From Paenibacillus arenilitoris (lineage in GTDB: Bacteria > Bacillota > Bacilli > Paenibacillales > Paenibacillaceae): a stretch of DNA of 64,000 nt. The stretch is from positions 62,001 to 126,000 of the forward strand of contig NZ_JACXIY010000025.1 in NCBI RefSeq assembly GCF_014705655.1, in the 5' to 3' direction. Under the pieces are notes generated by a model. That model made no database searches. It was not told where the DNA came from and saw only the letters and a list, made by a program, of their open reading frames with translations. Below are positions 16,972 through 25,797 of the stretch, one piece after another (position 1 is the stretch's first letter; each line of letters begins with the position of its first letter). The position numbers and the translations under genes are program-made.

Positions 16972-17262
16972 CTATTCTTCTTCATCCTTGACGAGGCCGA
17001 ACTCCGTTTTTCGAGGCAGCTTCGCGGAACGCAGCGCTTGATAAGCTTCGAGCATCTGCGGCACATGCTTTCTGGTCAGCACGAGGCCGCGGATCATGTC
17101 TCTAAGCGGGATCAGCAGCTCCATCTTCATGGAGGCGAGATCCTCGGGCGTCAAGCCGATCGCGACGTTAAATTGTTTTTGGAACGCTTTAATAATTTGA
17201 GCTTGATCCTCCGAAGTTATGCCTTTCAGCAGCGCTTTGATCTGATGCTCCTCGAACCTCAT
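16972..17262 (-). CDS. Small helical protein of unknown function
   Basis: A 96-residue protein I do not recognise. It is predicted helical and charged, with no membrane segment or signal peptide and an acidic end (LVKDEEE). A strong AAAGGAGG ribosome binding site 6 nt before the ATG supports it as a real gene. It starts 12 nt after the acetyltransferase gene and is probably the last gene of the HxlR-lipoprotein-GNAT run. Confidence 0.7.
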   Translation of the reverse strand: MRFEEHQIKALLKGITSEDQAQIIKAFQKQFNVAIGLTPEDLASMKMELLIPLRDMIRGLVLTRKHVPQMLEAYQALRSAKLPRKTEFGLVKDEEE

Positions 17263-17274
17263 GCCAGGCCTCCT

Positions 17275-18033
17275 TTAACGGGCGTACATTTGAATCCATG
17301 CCGGCCAGTAGCCTAAGCTTGCGGCCAATTGGCGCGACCGCAGATTGCCGACTTCGGTTGTGTAATAAGGGACGATTCCTTCGTTCAGAACAGCCTTCGT
17401 CAACGTCCCCACGATCGCTTTGCCGATGCCCATGCCTTGATATTCCGGCAATACGTCGACGCCGATTTGCCACATGCGCCCGCAATCCTCGGACGCTCCG
17501 GCAATGCCGATTATGGTCCCGCCGCGCTCTGCAACCGTCGCGATTCGGTCGGAGCGGGCGCTATCCGAGCGAAACGAAAGCGCGTGCTTGAATGCAGCAT
17601 GCCGATAAAGGCCGACGATATCGTTGTCTTTGTAAGTAACCAGATTGATGCCATCCGGGATAGGAAAGTCCTTAAGATCCGCCGACGAACAAACGTATTT
17701 CTGATCCGGTCCGGCAAGCAATTGCTTATCGCGCTGCACGAACGCCGAGATTTCGCCGACGGTTCGCGCCGCAAAAATCTGCCCGTCTGCCTCGTTGCCG
17801 AGCGCTTGCCTCGCCCATTCCAGCCTTTCGCGGTTACAAGAGACGACGACTCCCCGTCCCATCGTCACGATCGTTAACGATTGCTCGCGAATCGGGAAAC
17901 GGAATCTTCCTCCCCTTATTTCGGCTTGCCTGATCGAGACGCCGTCCACGTCGAAATCGGCTTCGTCGCATGCGAGATCCGCCGCCAGCACGGCCTTGAC
18001 CGTTTGAATGACGGTTTTCCGGTCGAGCATCAT
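17275..18033 (-). CDS. GNAT family N-acetyltransferase
   Basis: A 252-residue protein. The C-terminal half has the GNAT fold: AGASEDCGRMWQIGVDVLPE, then the acetyl-CoA loop EYQGMGIGKAIVGTL, then the ending VGNLRSRQLAASLGYWPAW. The N-terminal ~110 residues form a separate region seen in some Gram-positive acetyltransferases. The start overlaps the lipoprotein stop by 4 nt. The acceptor substrate is unknown. Confidence 0.85.
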   Translation of the reverse strand: MMLDRKTVIQTVKAVLAADLACDEADFDVDGVSIRQAEIRGGRFRFPIREQSLTIVTMGRGVVVSCNRERLEWARQALGNEADGQIFAARTVGEISAFVQRDKQLLAGPDQKYVCSSADLKDFPIPDGINLVTYKDNDIVGLYRHAAFKHALSFRSDSARSDRIATVAERGGTIIGIAGASEDCGRMWQIGVDVLPEYQGMGIGKAIVGTLTKAVLNEGIVPYYTTEVGNLRSRQLAASLGYWPAWIQMYAR

Positions 18034-18608
18034 TGCTCCGGTGCCCCCGCCTCATCGTTCGGTGCTCCGTTAAGTACGGAGAGCTGCTCGCTTTCCTCCA
18101 ACCAGCGCTTCACCCTGTCTTCCATCTCTTTTCGCAATTCCTCGCCGCTCCCTCCCCCTTTTAGCGCCTGCTCCAAGAACGGCTCGGGAAACATATTTTT
18201 TAAAGAATCCGTATATTGATTGCCGTCCATCGGTTCCGTATACCCGGTGACCACGTATCCCGTTTCTTCCTTCTTCAAGCGAATGACGGCCGGCAGCGAA
18301 TGCCCCGCTTGATTTTCCAGCCCCGTCGCTCTATTGAAACCGCCGAAATAGGAATGCATATAGACGCTGATGATGCCGTCGGACTCGCTCGCGCCGTATA
18401 CTTTATGAACCTCGAACAGCTTCTCCGCTTGCTCGTACACGGAGCCGTATTTCCGAACGATATAATCCGAAATCGCCTCATGCATCTCTTCGGTCACTTG
18501 CCGCCCGCCGCCGGCCGGCTGTTCGACCGGTGCCTGTTCCCTGCCGTTCGAGCAAGCGCCAAGCACGCATGCAACAGTAATCAGGAATACAATGAGTTTA
18601 AGCTTCAC
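18030..18608 (-). CDS. Predicted lipoprotein, unknown function
   Basis: A 192-residue protein with a lipoprotein signal (MKLKLIVFLITVACVLGAC), so Cys at ~19 should be lipidated. The mature part is soluble and mixed alpha/beta, with VIRLKKEETGYVVTGYTEP and a charged helical C-terminus. I do not recognise a family. It overlaps the end of the HxlR gene by 11 nt and the GNAT gene by 4 nt, so it is translated from the same message. Confidence 0.75.
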   Translation of the reverse strand: MKLKLIVFLITVACVLGACSNGREQAPVEQPAGGGRQVTEEMHEAISDYIVRKYGSVYEQAEKLFEVHKVYGASESDGIISVYMHSYFGGFNRATGLENQAGHSLPAVIRLKKEETGYVVTGYTEPMDGNQYTDSLKNMFPEPFLEQALKGGGSGEELRKEMEDRVKRWLEESEQLSVLNGAPNDEAGAPEQ

Positions 18609-18960
18609 CCGAATTCCTCCCGTTACTCTCGCGAAACTCCCCCTGCATATATTTTTCTCCCCATTCGCACATCTGATCGAGGATCGATTGCAGCGACCTT
18701 CCGATTTCGGTCATTTCATAAACGACTTTGGGCGGTACTTGACTGTAAATTGTCCTGAAAATAATGTTGTCCTCTTCCAACTCCCTCAGCTGTTGGGTCA
18801 ACATTTTTTGCGTAATGTCCGGCATCGCCTTCTTAAGCTCGTTCGTTCGTTTCGGTCCGTAAGACAAATGGCACAGGATCAGCGTTTTCCACTTCCCTCC
18901 AATGACATCGATCGTCGCCTCCGCCGGGATCGTATACCTTCGTTTCGGCTGCGGTTCCAT
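18598..18960 (-). CDS. HxlR family transcriptional regulator
   Basis: A 120-residue winged-helix regulator. EATIDVIGGKWKTLILCHL is followed by RTNELKKAMPDITQKMLTQQ as recognition region and a wing near VPPKVVYEMTEIG. I chose the ATG at 18960 because AAAGGAGGGG precedes it; a longer start at 18993 has none. The N-terminal Cys of many HxlR sensors (CPVEATL) is replaced here (IPAEATI), leaving one Cys in LILCHL. It is divergent from an oxidoreductase/MFS operon, the usual target arrangement for this family. Confidence 0.92.
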   Translation of the reverse strand: MEPQPKRRYTIPAEATIDVIGGKWKTLILCHLSYGPKRTNELKKAMPDITQKMLTQQLRELEEDNIIFRTIYSQVPPKVVYEMTEIGRSLQSILDQMCEWGEKYMQGEFRESNGRNSGEA

Positions 18961-19003
18961 AGTTGACCCCTCCTTTATGGCTAGCATAGTCATGTTAATC
19001 CAG

Positions 19004-19055
19004 GCACTTTTTAGTACCTATATAACCTTATGGTATTAATGGCACAATAAAGTGC
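19004..19055. promoter_or_regulatory. Inverted repeats between HxlR and its divergent operon
   Basis: GCACTTT (19004-19010) faces AAAGTGC (19049-19055), and GTACC (19014-19018) faces GGTAT (19032-19036) inside it. The AT-rich dyads lie in the 217-nt divergent region and are the natural candidate for HxlR binding. The binding is inferred. Confidence 0.4.
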
Positions 19056-19177
19056 GTTCTTCCCTTTTCCCATTATATGCTACATAATCGCCTTACACCA
19101 GCATAGGTGTTGCAGGATCCGCGGACCATTCTATTGACACTTTGCTGAATCTTGACAAGAAAGCAGGGATTTCTTAT

Positions 19178-19774
19178 ATGAACGTTTTGACCGTCGTCTC
19201 TCATCCGAGAACGAACTCCTTTACCTTTGCCATTGCCGACCGTTTCATGCAGGGGCTTCGCGACGCGGGACACGAGACCGAGCTGTTGGATTTGCACCGC
19301 AGCGGATTCGATCCGGTACTTTGGGAAGCAGATGAGCCGGATTTTTCGGGAAAGCGAAAAATCTATTCCCCCGAAGTCGAAGCGGAAATGGAACGGATGA
19401 GGAAGCACGATGCGTTAGCCTACATTTTCCCGATCTGGTGGTACAGCATGCCGGCCATGCTGAAAGGGTATATCGACCGCGTTTGGAATAACGGATTTGC
19501 TTACGGCTCCTCCAAGCTTCATCATCGGCAGGTGCTTTGGCTGGGACTCGCGGGCGCCTCGCGGGATCACTTCCGGAAAAGAAACTATGACGGGATGATC
19601 GAGCGGCAGCTCAATGTGGGCATGGCGGGCTACGCCGGCATTCCGAACTCCAGGGTCGAAGTGATGTACGACACCTTCGAAACGACCCCGGGACATCATG
19701 AACGGCTGTTGTCGCAAGCCTATCGGCTTGGTCTGCATTATGCCGAAATAAAAGGAGACGCGGCTCATGAATAA
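19178..19774 (+). CDS. NAD(P)H-dependent flavodoxin-like oxidoreductase
   Basis: A 198-residue protein of the NQO/MdaB-like flavodoxin fold. MNVLTVVSHPRTNSFTFAIA holds the flavin phosphate loop, and FPIWWYSMPAMLKGYIDRVW with GFAYG is the second family block. Such enzymes reduce quinones or nitro compounds by two electrons with FMN or FAD. The start at 19178 (MNVLTV) is preferred to 19142 because the fold begins there. It overlaps the MFS gene by 8 nt, and both are divergent from HxlR, so they likely form a stress-detoxification operon. Confidence 0.88.
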   Translation: MNVLTVVSHPRTNSFTFAIADRFMQGLRDAGHETELLDLHRSGFDPVLWEADEPDFSGKRKIYSPEVEAEMERMRKHDALAYIFPIWWYSMPAMLKGYIDRVWNNGFAYGSSKLHHRQVLWLGLAGASRDHFRKRNYDGMIERQLNVGMAGYAGIPNSRVEVMYDTFETTPGHHERLLSQAYRLGLHYAEIKGDAAHE

Positions 19775-21209
19775 TAAAGAATCCTTCACTCCTCAAGCAA
19801 AGAGCGGCAAAGTATCCTGGGGATTGCTGCTCGTATTATGCGGAGCGATTTTCCTTGAAGGCATCGACGTATCGATGATTAACGTGACGCTGCCTTCAAT
19901 CCGTACCGAGCTCGGGATGTCCACCGGCGCGCTTAGCTGGGTTGTGAGCGCCTACGTCCTCGGTTACGGCGGCTTCATGCTGCTGGGAGGGCGGGCCGCG
20001 GATCTGCTTGGCAGACGACGCATGTTTCTCGCCTGGCTCTTCGTGTTCCTCGTCTTCTCCGGACTGGGCGGATTCGCCACCGAGGGGTGGATGCTCATTA
20101 TCGCGCGTTTCGTTACGGGGGTGGCCGCCGCGTTCATGACGCCGGCCGGCCTTTCCATCATTACGACCAGCTTTCCGGAAGGACCGCAGCGCAACAAGGC
20201 GCTTTTGGTCTACGCGGGAACGGCCGCTGCAGGCTTCTCGCTTGGCCTCGTCGTCGGAGGCTTGCTGACGTCCGTTGATTGGCGATGGGTTTTCTTTGCT
20301 CCGGTTATTCTGGCCGCCGTCATTCTCGTCTCCGCCTACGCGCTCATCCCGCGAACGGCACGTCCGGAGCGATCAATGCACGGCTTCGATTTCGGCGGAG
20401 CGATCAGCGTGACGGGCGCGATGCTGCTTCTCGTTTCGGCCGTGGTCAATGCTCCCGACGCGGCATGGGAAGTTACCGTCGGCACGCTTGCCTTAGGTCT
20501 CGCGTTCTTGGCGGCATTCGTCGCCATCGAAAGGCGCTCTGCAGCGCCGCTAATGAGACTCGGCCTTCTCCGTTCCGGCGCGCTCGTGCGCGCCAATCTC
20601 GGAGCGGTATTGTTAGCCGGCTCCTTCTTCGGCTTCCAGTTCATCGCCGTCCTGTACCTGCAGGAGCTGCGCGGCTGGTCCGCGTTCGAGACCGGCCTGG
20701 CGCTCTTGGCGGTCGGCGTCGACGCCATCCTCGCGCCGACGCTAACTCCCCGGCTGGTTAGCCGGTTCGGCAACGTGCGCGTCATACTCGGCGGCTTGGC
20801 TCTCGCCGCGGTAGCCTATGCGTTGTTCCTTCCGGTAAGTCTCGATTGGAGCTACGCGGCTATGTTTCCGACCATGATCCTTACCGGCATCGCTTTTGCG
20901 CTGACCTACGGGCCGCTCACCATTGCCGCCACGGATGGCATCGCGGAGGAAGAACAAGGACTTGCGAGCGGTCTGGTGAGTACGTCGATTCAGTTCGGCG
21001 CGGCGCTCGGCCTCTCGGCGGTGACGGCCGTCAGCATCATCGCCACCGGAAGCGACGAATCGCCGCAGGCGGCATTGGAAGGATATCGTACCGCCCTGCT
21101 CGTGCCGGTTGCGGCAGCCGTTCTAGGCGCCGCCATTACCGCGATAGGACTTCGCAAGCGCGACGGATCTAGAGCGGCAAATAAAGCAACGGGTGTTCAT
21201 AGCGGATAG
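19767..21209 (+). CDS. MFS transporter, DHA2 (14-helix drug efflux) family
   Basis: A 480-residue membrane protein. The N-terminal pattern (EGIDVSMINVTLPSIRTELG, then WVVSAYVLGYGGFMLLGGRA and DLLGRRRMF) is that of QacA/EmrB-type proton-driven efflux pumps. Fourteen hydrophobic segments can be counted by eye, and antiporter motif C is present in GTAAAGFSLGLVVGG. AAAGGAGA precedes the ATG. It is coupled to the oxidoreductase gene. The substrate is unknown. Confidence 0.92.
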   Translation: MNNKESFTPQAKSGKVSWGLLLVLCGAIFLEGIDVSMINVTLPSIRTELGMSTGALSWVVSAYVLGYGGFMLLGGRAADLLGRRRMFLAWLFVFLVFSGLGGFATEGWMLIIARFVTGVAAAFMTPAGLSIITTSFPEGPQRNKALLVYAGTAAAGFSLGLVVGGLLTSVDWRWVFFAPVILAAVILVSAYALIPRTARPERSMHGFDFGGAISVTGAMLLLVSAVVNAPDAAWEVTVGTLALGLAFLAAFVAIERRSAAPLMRLGLLRSGALVRANLGAVLLAGSFFGFQFIAVLYLQELRGWSAFETGLALLAVGVDAILAPTLTPRLVSRFGNVRVILGGLALAAVAYALFLPVSLDWSYAAMFPTMILTGIAFALTYGPLTIAATDGIAEEEQGLASGLVSTSIQFGAALGLSAVTAVSIIATGSDESPQAALEGYRTALLVPVAAAVLGAAITAIGLRKRDGSRAANKATGVHSG

Positions 21210-21225
21210 GAGAACGACAGAAATC

Positions 21226-21270
21226 GAAATAGACCGCGTTCCTCGACATGAGGGCGGTCTATTTCTTTTC
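21226..21270. terminator. Rho-independent terminator between MFS and GDSL genes
   Basis: GAAATAGACCGC pairs with GCGGTCTATTTC, followed by TTTTC on the plus strand. It lies between convergent genes. Confidence 0.85.
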
Positions 21271-21303
21271 GAGGCAGGCTGCACAGCGAAGGTATTTTAT
21301 GCG

Positions 21304-22008
21304 CTAAACCCGCCGATTCGCAATTTGGATCATTTTCTCGTAAATCGGAACAAACGGACTCTCCCATTCATCGGGGACGGGAAGCTCGGAAAGCCCGAAG
21401 CTGCGGGATATATATTGTGCCATGGCCAGATTGCCCAAGTGGTTGACATGCAGCCAATCGCGCATGAGCTTCTCGTAATCGTTCGGATACATGCGGTAAT
21501 AAGGCTCGAAAAAAGAATATTGGTCGACGAGCTTCAAGCCCATTTCCGCAGCCAACTCTCGGTTTGCCTGCATATTCGCCTCGAATCGCTCCCGGAAGCC
21601 GGGCATGGCATTCGAATAAACGGGACAATAATAGGTTTGCAGCACCGGGATCGCTTGGTAGGAGCGAATAAGGGAACAAATCTTTTTAAGCCGCTCGGCA
21701 TATAACGCTGTCGGTATTTCGATGGAGGCATCGTTGCCCCCGATGGTAACAATGACAAGCGACGGCCGCAAAGGCTTAACGTCCCGTTCCATGCGATCGA
21801 GCAGCTGGATGGTCGTTTCTCCGCCGATTCCCAAGTTCGTTACCGTAACATGATTGCCAATCTCTTTTCTCAAATTGATGTACAGCCAGTCGACCCAATT
21901 ATGTTTTCCGTCGTTGGCGAGCGATAACTCGGTATTGCTGGAACCGAATGCGCATATCCGGTAGGATTTATCCGACTGCTCTTTCCACTGTTTAATAGGC
22001 TCCCACAT
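21304..22008 (-). CDS. SGNH/GDSL hydrolase
   Basis: A 234-residue esterase-like protein. The SGNH blocks are visible: FGSSNTE (nucleophile Ser), NLGIGGETT (Gly), VTIGGND (Asn) and DWLHVNHLG (Asp-His). It has no signal peptide and is probably cytoplasmic. Members deacetylate sugars or hydrolyse lipids; the substrate here is not visible. GGGAGGGG is its ribosome binding site. It appears to be a single-gene unit. Confidence 0.9.
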   Translation of the reverse strand: MWEPIKQWKEQSDKSYRICAFGSSNTELSLANDGKHNWVDWLYINLRKEIGNHVTVTNLGIGGETTIQLLDRMERDVKPLRPSLVIVTIGGNDASIEIPTALYAERLKKICSLIRSYQAIPVLQTYYCPVYSNAMPGFRERFEANMQANRELAAEMGLKLVDQYSFFEPYYRMYPNDYEKLMRDWLHVNHLGNLAMAQYISRSFGLSELPVPDEWESPFVPIYEKMIQIANRRV

Positions 22009-22053
22009 GTTTATCCCCTCCCGATAAGCTCCTGTACTTTGTCCAATCTCCCG

Positions 22054-24006
22054 CTACGGCTTCCGCGGGACGTGCATCATCGGCTCCGCCTCGTCCCATC
22101 TGACGGAATAACCCGCACCCTTCGCGCAAAAGATCGACGAGGACGTATATTCGGGATCGGCGTCCTTGTCGTAACCGATACGTTCGATTGCCTCTTGCTC
22201 GTTATGGCACCGGTCGTATCCCGCCACGCTCAGGCCGATTCGGCCTCTCCCCTGCGTGAAGGAGGCCAGTGCCGCGCCGTAATCCATGAACGTCGCGACC
22301 GGCGATTTGCCGGTGACGGTTGCCTTGTTCCCTTCCGTCACGGGAGGCTCGAAGCTGCCGTGCGCTTTCTGAATATCCGTCAATACGCGTCCGATATGGT
22401 CCAGATCGACCGTTATTTTGAACTGATAATACGGCTCCAACAGGACGTTCTCCGCTTTTTCCAGCCCTTGCCGAAGAGCCCGGAAAGCGGCCTCGCGAAA
22501 ATCGCCGCCGTGCGTATGCTTCTGATGCCCACTGCCCGTCAGCAGCGTAAGACGGATATCCGTCAGCGGAGATCCCGTCAGCAGTCCATGATGCTCCCGC
22601 TCCAGCAAAAATTGCCCGACCGCGTTTTGCAGGCCGGCCGGCAGCTCCTCGACATGACACGCGCTCTCGTACGAAACCCCGCTATCCCGCAGCGCCGGTT
22701 CGATGAGGAGATGGACCTCCGCGTAATGGCGCAGCGGCTCGAAATGCCCATAGCCCCGCACCGCCGACTCGACGGTTTCCTTATACAAAATCTCGGGCTG
22801 GCCGAACCGCACCCGCAGCTTGAAACGTTCTTGAAGCACATGCTCCAGCACCTCCAGCTGGATGGCGCCCATCACATGCAGCTGGATCTGCTGCAGTCTC
22901 TCCACCCATGCGACGTTCAAGGCCGGGTCCTCCGCCTCCAGCATCCGAAAGACGGCGAGCGCTTCCTTGCTATGCACATGGGGCTCCAACCCGACGCTCG
23001 AACGAAGAGCGGGAGCCGTCTCGTAACGCGCCTTCTCCCTCCGGACGCCGATGCCGTCGCCCGTTTGCGCTTCCTCTAAGCCGATAATCGCCACCAGTTC
23101 TCCGGCAACGGCCTGCTGCACCTGCTCGTAGCCGCTGCCGTTATACCTCCTGAGCTGCGTCGCTTTGTCCGACAAGCCCTCGCCGTAACGCACCTCGTCC
23201 CTTACATGCATTCGCCCGGCCAGCAGCTTGACGAACGTCACTCTCGTTCCCGAGTCGTCGTACCGGATTTTATAGACGCGTCCGTCGAGCTCGGCCGACG
23301 CATCGTAATTCGTTTCCGTCAAGACGTGGAACATCTCCAGAAACGATCGGACGCCGATATCCTGCAGCGCCGAGCCTCGGAAGCAAGGATACGACCGTCC
23401 CGAACGAATCATTGCGCGCAAGCATACCAGCCAGCGCTGCGCGTCGAAGCCTTTCTCCGCGTACTGCTCCAGCAGCTCCTCGTCCCGCTCCGCCAGCCAT
23501 TCGGCGAGCTCGTCCGACATCGTCCGCCCGTCGAACGCGTCCGTCATATCGAACAAGTCCGGCGTCAGATTACGGCGAAGCTCCTCCATGACCCGCACCG
23601 GATCCGCCCCTTCGCGGTCCGTCTTGTTCATGAAGAAAAATACGGGCACCCGATTTTTGCGGAGCAGCTGCCATACCGTTTCCGTGTGCGCCTCGACGCC
23701 TTCAACGGCGCTGACGACGATGACGGCGAAGTCCATCGCTTGGATGGCCCGCTCCATCTCCGGCGAGAAATCCGCATGCCCGGGCGTGTCGATGACGAAA
23801 TAAGCCGCCCCGCGATAGCCGAATGCCGCCTGATCGGCAAATATCGTAATCCCGCGCTGCCGTTCGATCTCGTGACTGTCCATGAACGCGTCCCGATGAT
23901 CGACCCGTCCACGCTTCTTGATGCTGCCCGCATGATAGAGAAGCTGCTCGGTAAACGTCGTTTTCCCGGCATCCACATGCGCCAATATGCCGAACGTTTT
24001 GTTCAT
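22054..24006 (-). CDS. TetM-like translational GTPase (ribosomal protection family)
   Basis: A 650-residue EF-G-like GTPase. G1 is AHVDAGKTT, G2 RGITI, G3 DTPGHADF, G4 MNKTD and G5 RGSA. The following domains match Tet(M)/Tet(O)-type proteins (VYKIRYDD, then ETVESAVRGYGHFEPL), and the length is right. The family removes tetracycline from the ribosome, but chromosomal members in Bacillota are often of unknown role. It is therefore not safe to call it a resistance gene. The start has a distant AAGGCGG. No leader peptide or mobile element is visible. Confidence 0.85.
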   Translation of the reverse strand: MNKTFGILAHVDAGKTTFTEQLLYHAGSIKKRGRVDHRDAFMDSHEIERQRGITIFADQAAFGYRGAAYFVIDTPGHADFSPEMERAIQAMDFAVIVVSAVEGVEAHTETVWQLLRKNRVPVFFFMNKTDREGADPVRVMEELRRNLTPDLFDMTDAFDGRTMSDELAEWLAERDEELLEQYAEKGFDAQRWLVCLRAMIRSGRSYPCFRGSALQDIGVRSFLEMFHVLTETNYDASAELDGRVYKIRYDDSGTRVTFVKLLAGRMHVRDEVRYGEGLSDKATQLRRYNGSGYEQVQQAVAGELVAIIGLEEAQTGDGIGVRREKARYETAPALRSSVGLEPHVHSKEALAVFRMLEAEDPALNVAWVERLQQIQLHVMGAIQLEVLEHVLQERFKLRVRFGQPEILYKETVESAVRGYGHFEPLRHYAEVHLLIEPALRDSGVSYESACHVEELPAGLQNAVGQFLLEREHHGLLTGSPLTDIRLTLLTGSGHQKHTHGGDFREAAFRALRQGLEKAENVLLEPYYQFKITVDLDHIGRVLTDIQKAHGSFEPPVTEGNKATVTGKSPVATFMDYGAALASFTQGRGRIGLSVAGYDRCHNEQEAIERIGYDKDADPEYTSSSIFCAKGAGYSVRWDEAEPMMHVPRKP

Positions 24007-24147
24007 CTCCAGCCGACCGCCTTAATTCCGTTCTATCTTGCAGACGTCATTATAACATAAATTCGCGCATCCCGTGCCCGGCTTGCATTCATCCCTTTGT
24101 ATATTCATTGAAGCAAAAGATTGTCAAGACCCCTTCGATGACAAGGG

Positions 24148-24774
24148 TTAGGAACAGTCCCCACCCATCCCGGGTCCGAGTCCGAACAAATGCTTCGCTG
24201 CGCTGCCAACGATATGAGTAATCATCAGCGCGATCGTGCAGGCGGATTGCTGCATGCCAGACTGTAGCCAGTGTTGAATGATGCTCAGATTGGAAGCGGC
24301 AAAATACGCGATCATAAAGTCCTTTGGAATAACCGTTTGCGCCAAATTCGGTTGCGACTCAACCATTTTGGCAATGTGATTCCTTTTCAAAAATTCCTTA
24401 ATTCGAACCGCAAACGCCGGGTCGCCTTTGGGACCAAGAATGACCCGAAAAAAATCGGCATTAGCGGCATAGTACTCGATGACGCGAACCATGTTTGGAT
24501 CCGGTTCGTTTCTGGCGGCATAAAACACGTACTCATGCGGGTCGAGTGCCGCCATTTTTTGCACCAGTCCTTCCCAAACCTCCGTTCTTACCTCGTTAAG
24601 CATTTCGCTCGCATTGGAATAGTGCAAGTAGAAGGTGCCTCGGTTCATATCGGCCTTTTGCGTCAGATCGCTGACGGAAACATGCTCGATTCCCTTTTCT
24701 TCTATGACCTCAACCAATGCTTTTCGTAAAGCTTTCCTCGTTTTAGCTTTTCGACGGTCCATTTTTGTATCCAC
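24148..24774 (-). CDS. TetR/AcrR family regulator
   Basis: A 208-residue regulator. The N-terminal helix-turn-helix is typical (ALVEVIEEKGIEHVSVSDLT, then MNRGTFYLHYSNASEM). The C-terminus fits the TetR-like C-terminal domain of YxaF/DhaS-like proteins, with conserved ASNLSIIQHWLQSG. The likely start is the GTG at 24774 with AAAGGG upstream; an ATG at 24762 is the alternative. It is divergent from the AHSA1-HMA gene across 186 nt and may control it. The local sequence is more AT-rich than its neighbours. Confidence 0.88.
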   Translation of the reverse strand: MDTKMDRRKAKTRKALRKALVEVIEEKGIEHVSVSDLTQKADMNRGTFYLHYSNASEMLNEVRTEVWEGLVQKMAALDPHEYVFYAARNEPDPNMVRVIEYYAANADFFRVILGPKGDPAFAVRIKEFLKRNHIAKMVESQPNLAQTVIPKDFMIAYFAASNLSIIQHWLQSGMQQSACTIALMITHIVGSAAKHLFGLGPGMGGDCS

Positions 24775-24960
24775 TTGTTAAAACCCTTTCGAAAAAATTT
24801 TTGTGTTCCTGAACATTCTTTATAAAAGGTGTGGATTAAGCAACAAGGTTTTGAATTTTTGATCGTTGCATTCATGCTAACCCTATTATAATATACAGGC
24901 ATATACGTTAATCAACAGTATTGTCGTGAAATGCACAGTCCAAAATCGAGGAGTGAAGTG

Positions 24961-25632
24961 ATGGAAATGCGAAATACGCTGCCGGATATTCGAAAGGTAC
25001 GTGTGCTTGAGGAACCGATTGATAAGGTGTGGAAGAGCATTTCCACCTCGGAAGGAATCGCCTTATGGTTTGTGGATAATGATTTTGCACCTGTAGAAGG
25101 TCACATTTTTTATATGGATATGCATAAGCCGCAGGGCAAGACCGATTGCAAGGTTACGCGGGTTGAACCGCAGACTCGTCTGGTGTACAAGGTCGGTCAG
25201 GATTGGAGCTGGACGTTTGAGCTAAAGGATTTGAGCCAGCGAACGGAGTTGACGTTTATTTGGTCCGGTTGGGAGTCTAGCAAGAGAACAGAATTCGGCG
25301 TGCCCCACACGGAGATCCATGGACAACTAATGGAAGGAACGGACGTGCTCATGAACAGTATGTCGAGAGCGATTCGAAAAATAGGAGCGCGTAAGCAAGG
25401 AAACGCCACCCCTTCAGGCAGGGAAAACAGGCAGCAAGCAATCCTTCATGTGAGCGGGATGGCTTGTGAAAACTGTGCCCGTTCCGTTGAAAAAGCGTTG
25501 CACGAAATCGGAGCGTCCGGAAAAGTTCAGTTAAAGCATAAATTGGTGAATGTCGACTACGATGAAAGTGTGGTCTCATTGGAAGCTGTAAAGGATGCCA
25601 TTCTGGATTTGGGGTACGAGATCAAAGCCTAA
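24961..25632 (+). CDS. Fusion of START/AHSA1-like domain and heavy-metal-associated (HMA) domain
   Basis: A 223-residue protein in two parts. Residues 8-143 form an SRPBCC/AHSA1 hydrophobic-pocket fold (VRVLEEPIDKVWKSISTSEG, IALWFVDNDFAP, ELTFIWSGW). Residues 159-223 form a ferredoxin-like HMA domain with GMACENC, Cys169 and Cys172 of the MxCxxC-type metal site, and the ending ILDLGYEIKA. HMA domains bind Cu(I) or other soft metals. GAGGAG before the ATG at 24961 fixes the start. The domain pairing is unusual. A metal-sensing or metal-delivery role is inferred; the divergent TetR gene is its probable regulator. Confidence 0.85.
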   Translation: MEMRNTLPDIRKVRVLEEPIDKVWKSISTSEGIALWFVDNDFAPVEGHIFYMDMHKPQGKTDCKVTRVEPQTRLVYKVGQDWSWTFELKDLSQRTELTFIWSGWESSKRTEFGVPHTEIHGQLMEGTDVLMNSMSRAIRKIGARKQGNATPSGRENRQQAILHVSGMACENCARSVEKALHEIGASGKVQLKHKLVNVDYDESVVSLEAVKDAILDLGYEIKA

Positions 25633-25683
25633 CGCATAGATATACGCCGTAGACCACTCCGTTTACCTTATTAGAAAAAAACA

Positions 25684-25730
25684 GAAGACACCTTGAAGCG
25701 ATTTCCATCACTCCAAGGTGTCTTCATTTT
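25684..25730 (+). terminator. Rho-independent terminator after the AHSA1-HMA gene
   Basis: GAAGACACCTTG pairs perfectly with CAAGGTGTCTTC over an 18-nt loop and ends in ATTTTAA. Confidence 0.85.
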
Positions 25731-25765
25731 AATCGATGTGGGCAATCCATATTACCGAGAAGAGA

Positions 25766-25786
25766 ATCCCTTGCTGCGCAAGGGAT
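25766..25786 (-). terminator. Hairpin after groEL, probable terminator
   Basis: ATCCCTTGC pairs perfectly with GCAAGGGAT over 3 nt. The T tract behind it on the minus strand is weak (TCTCTTCTC). It lies 11 nt past the groEL stop. Confidence 0.55.
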
Positions 25787-25797
25787 CAGCCCCTATA

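Noticed and set aside
22054..24006. Acquired tetracycline resistance gene
   Set aside because: The family match is real, but base composition fits the genome and no transposon, leader peptide or repeat is seen. Resistance cannot be claimed.
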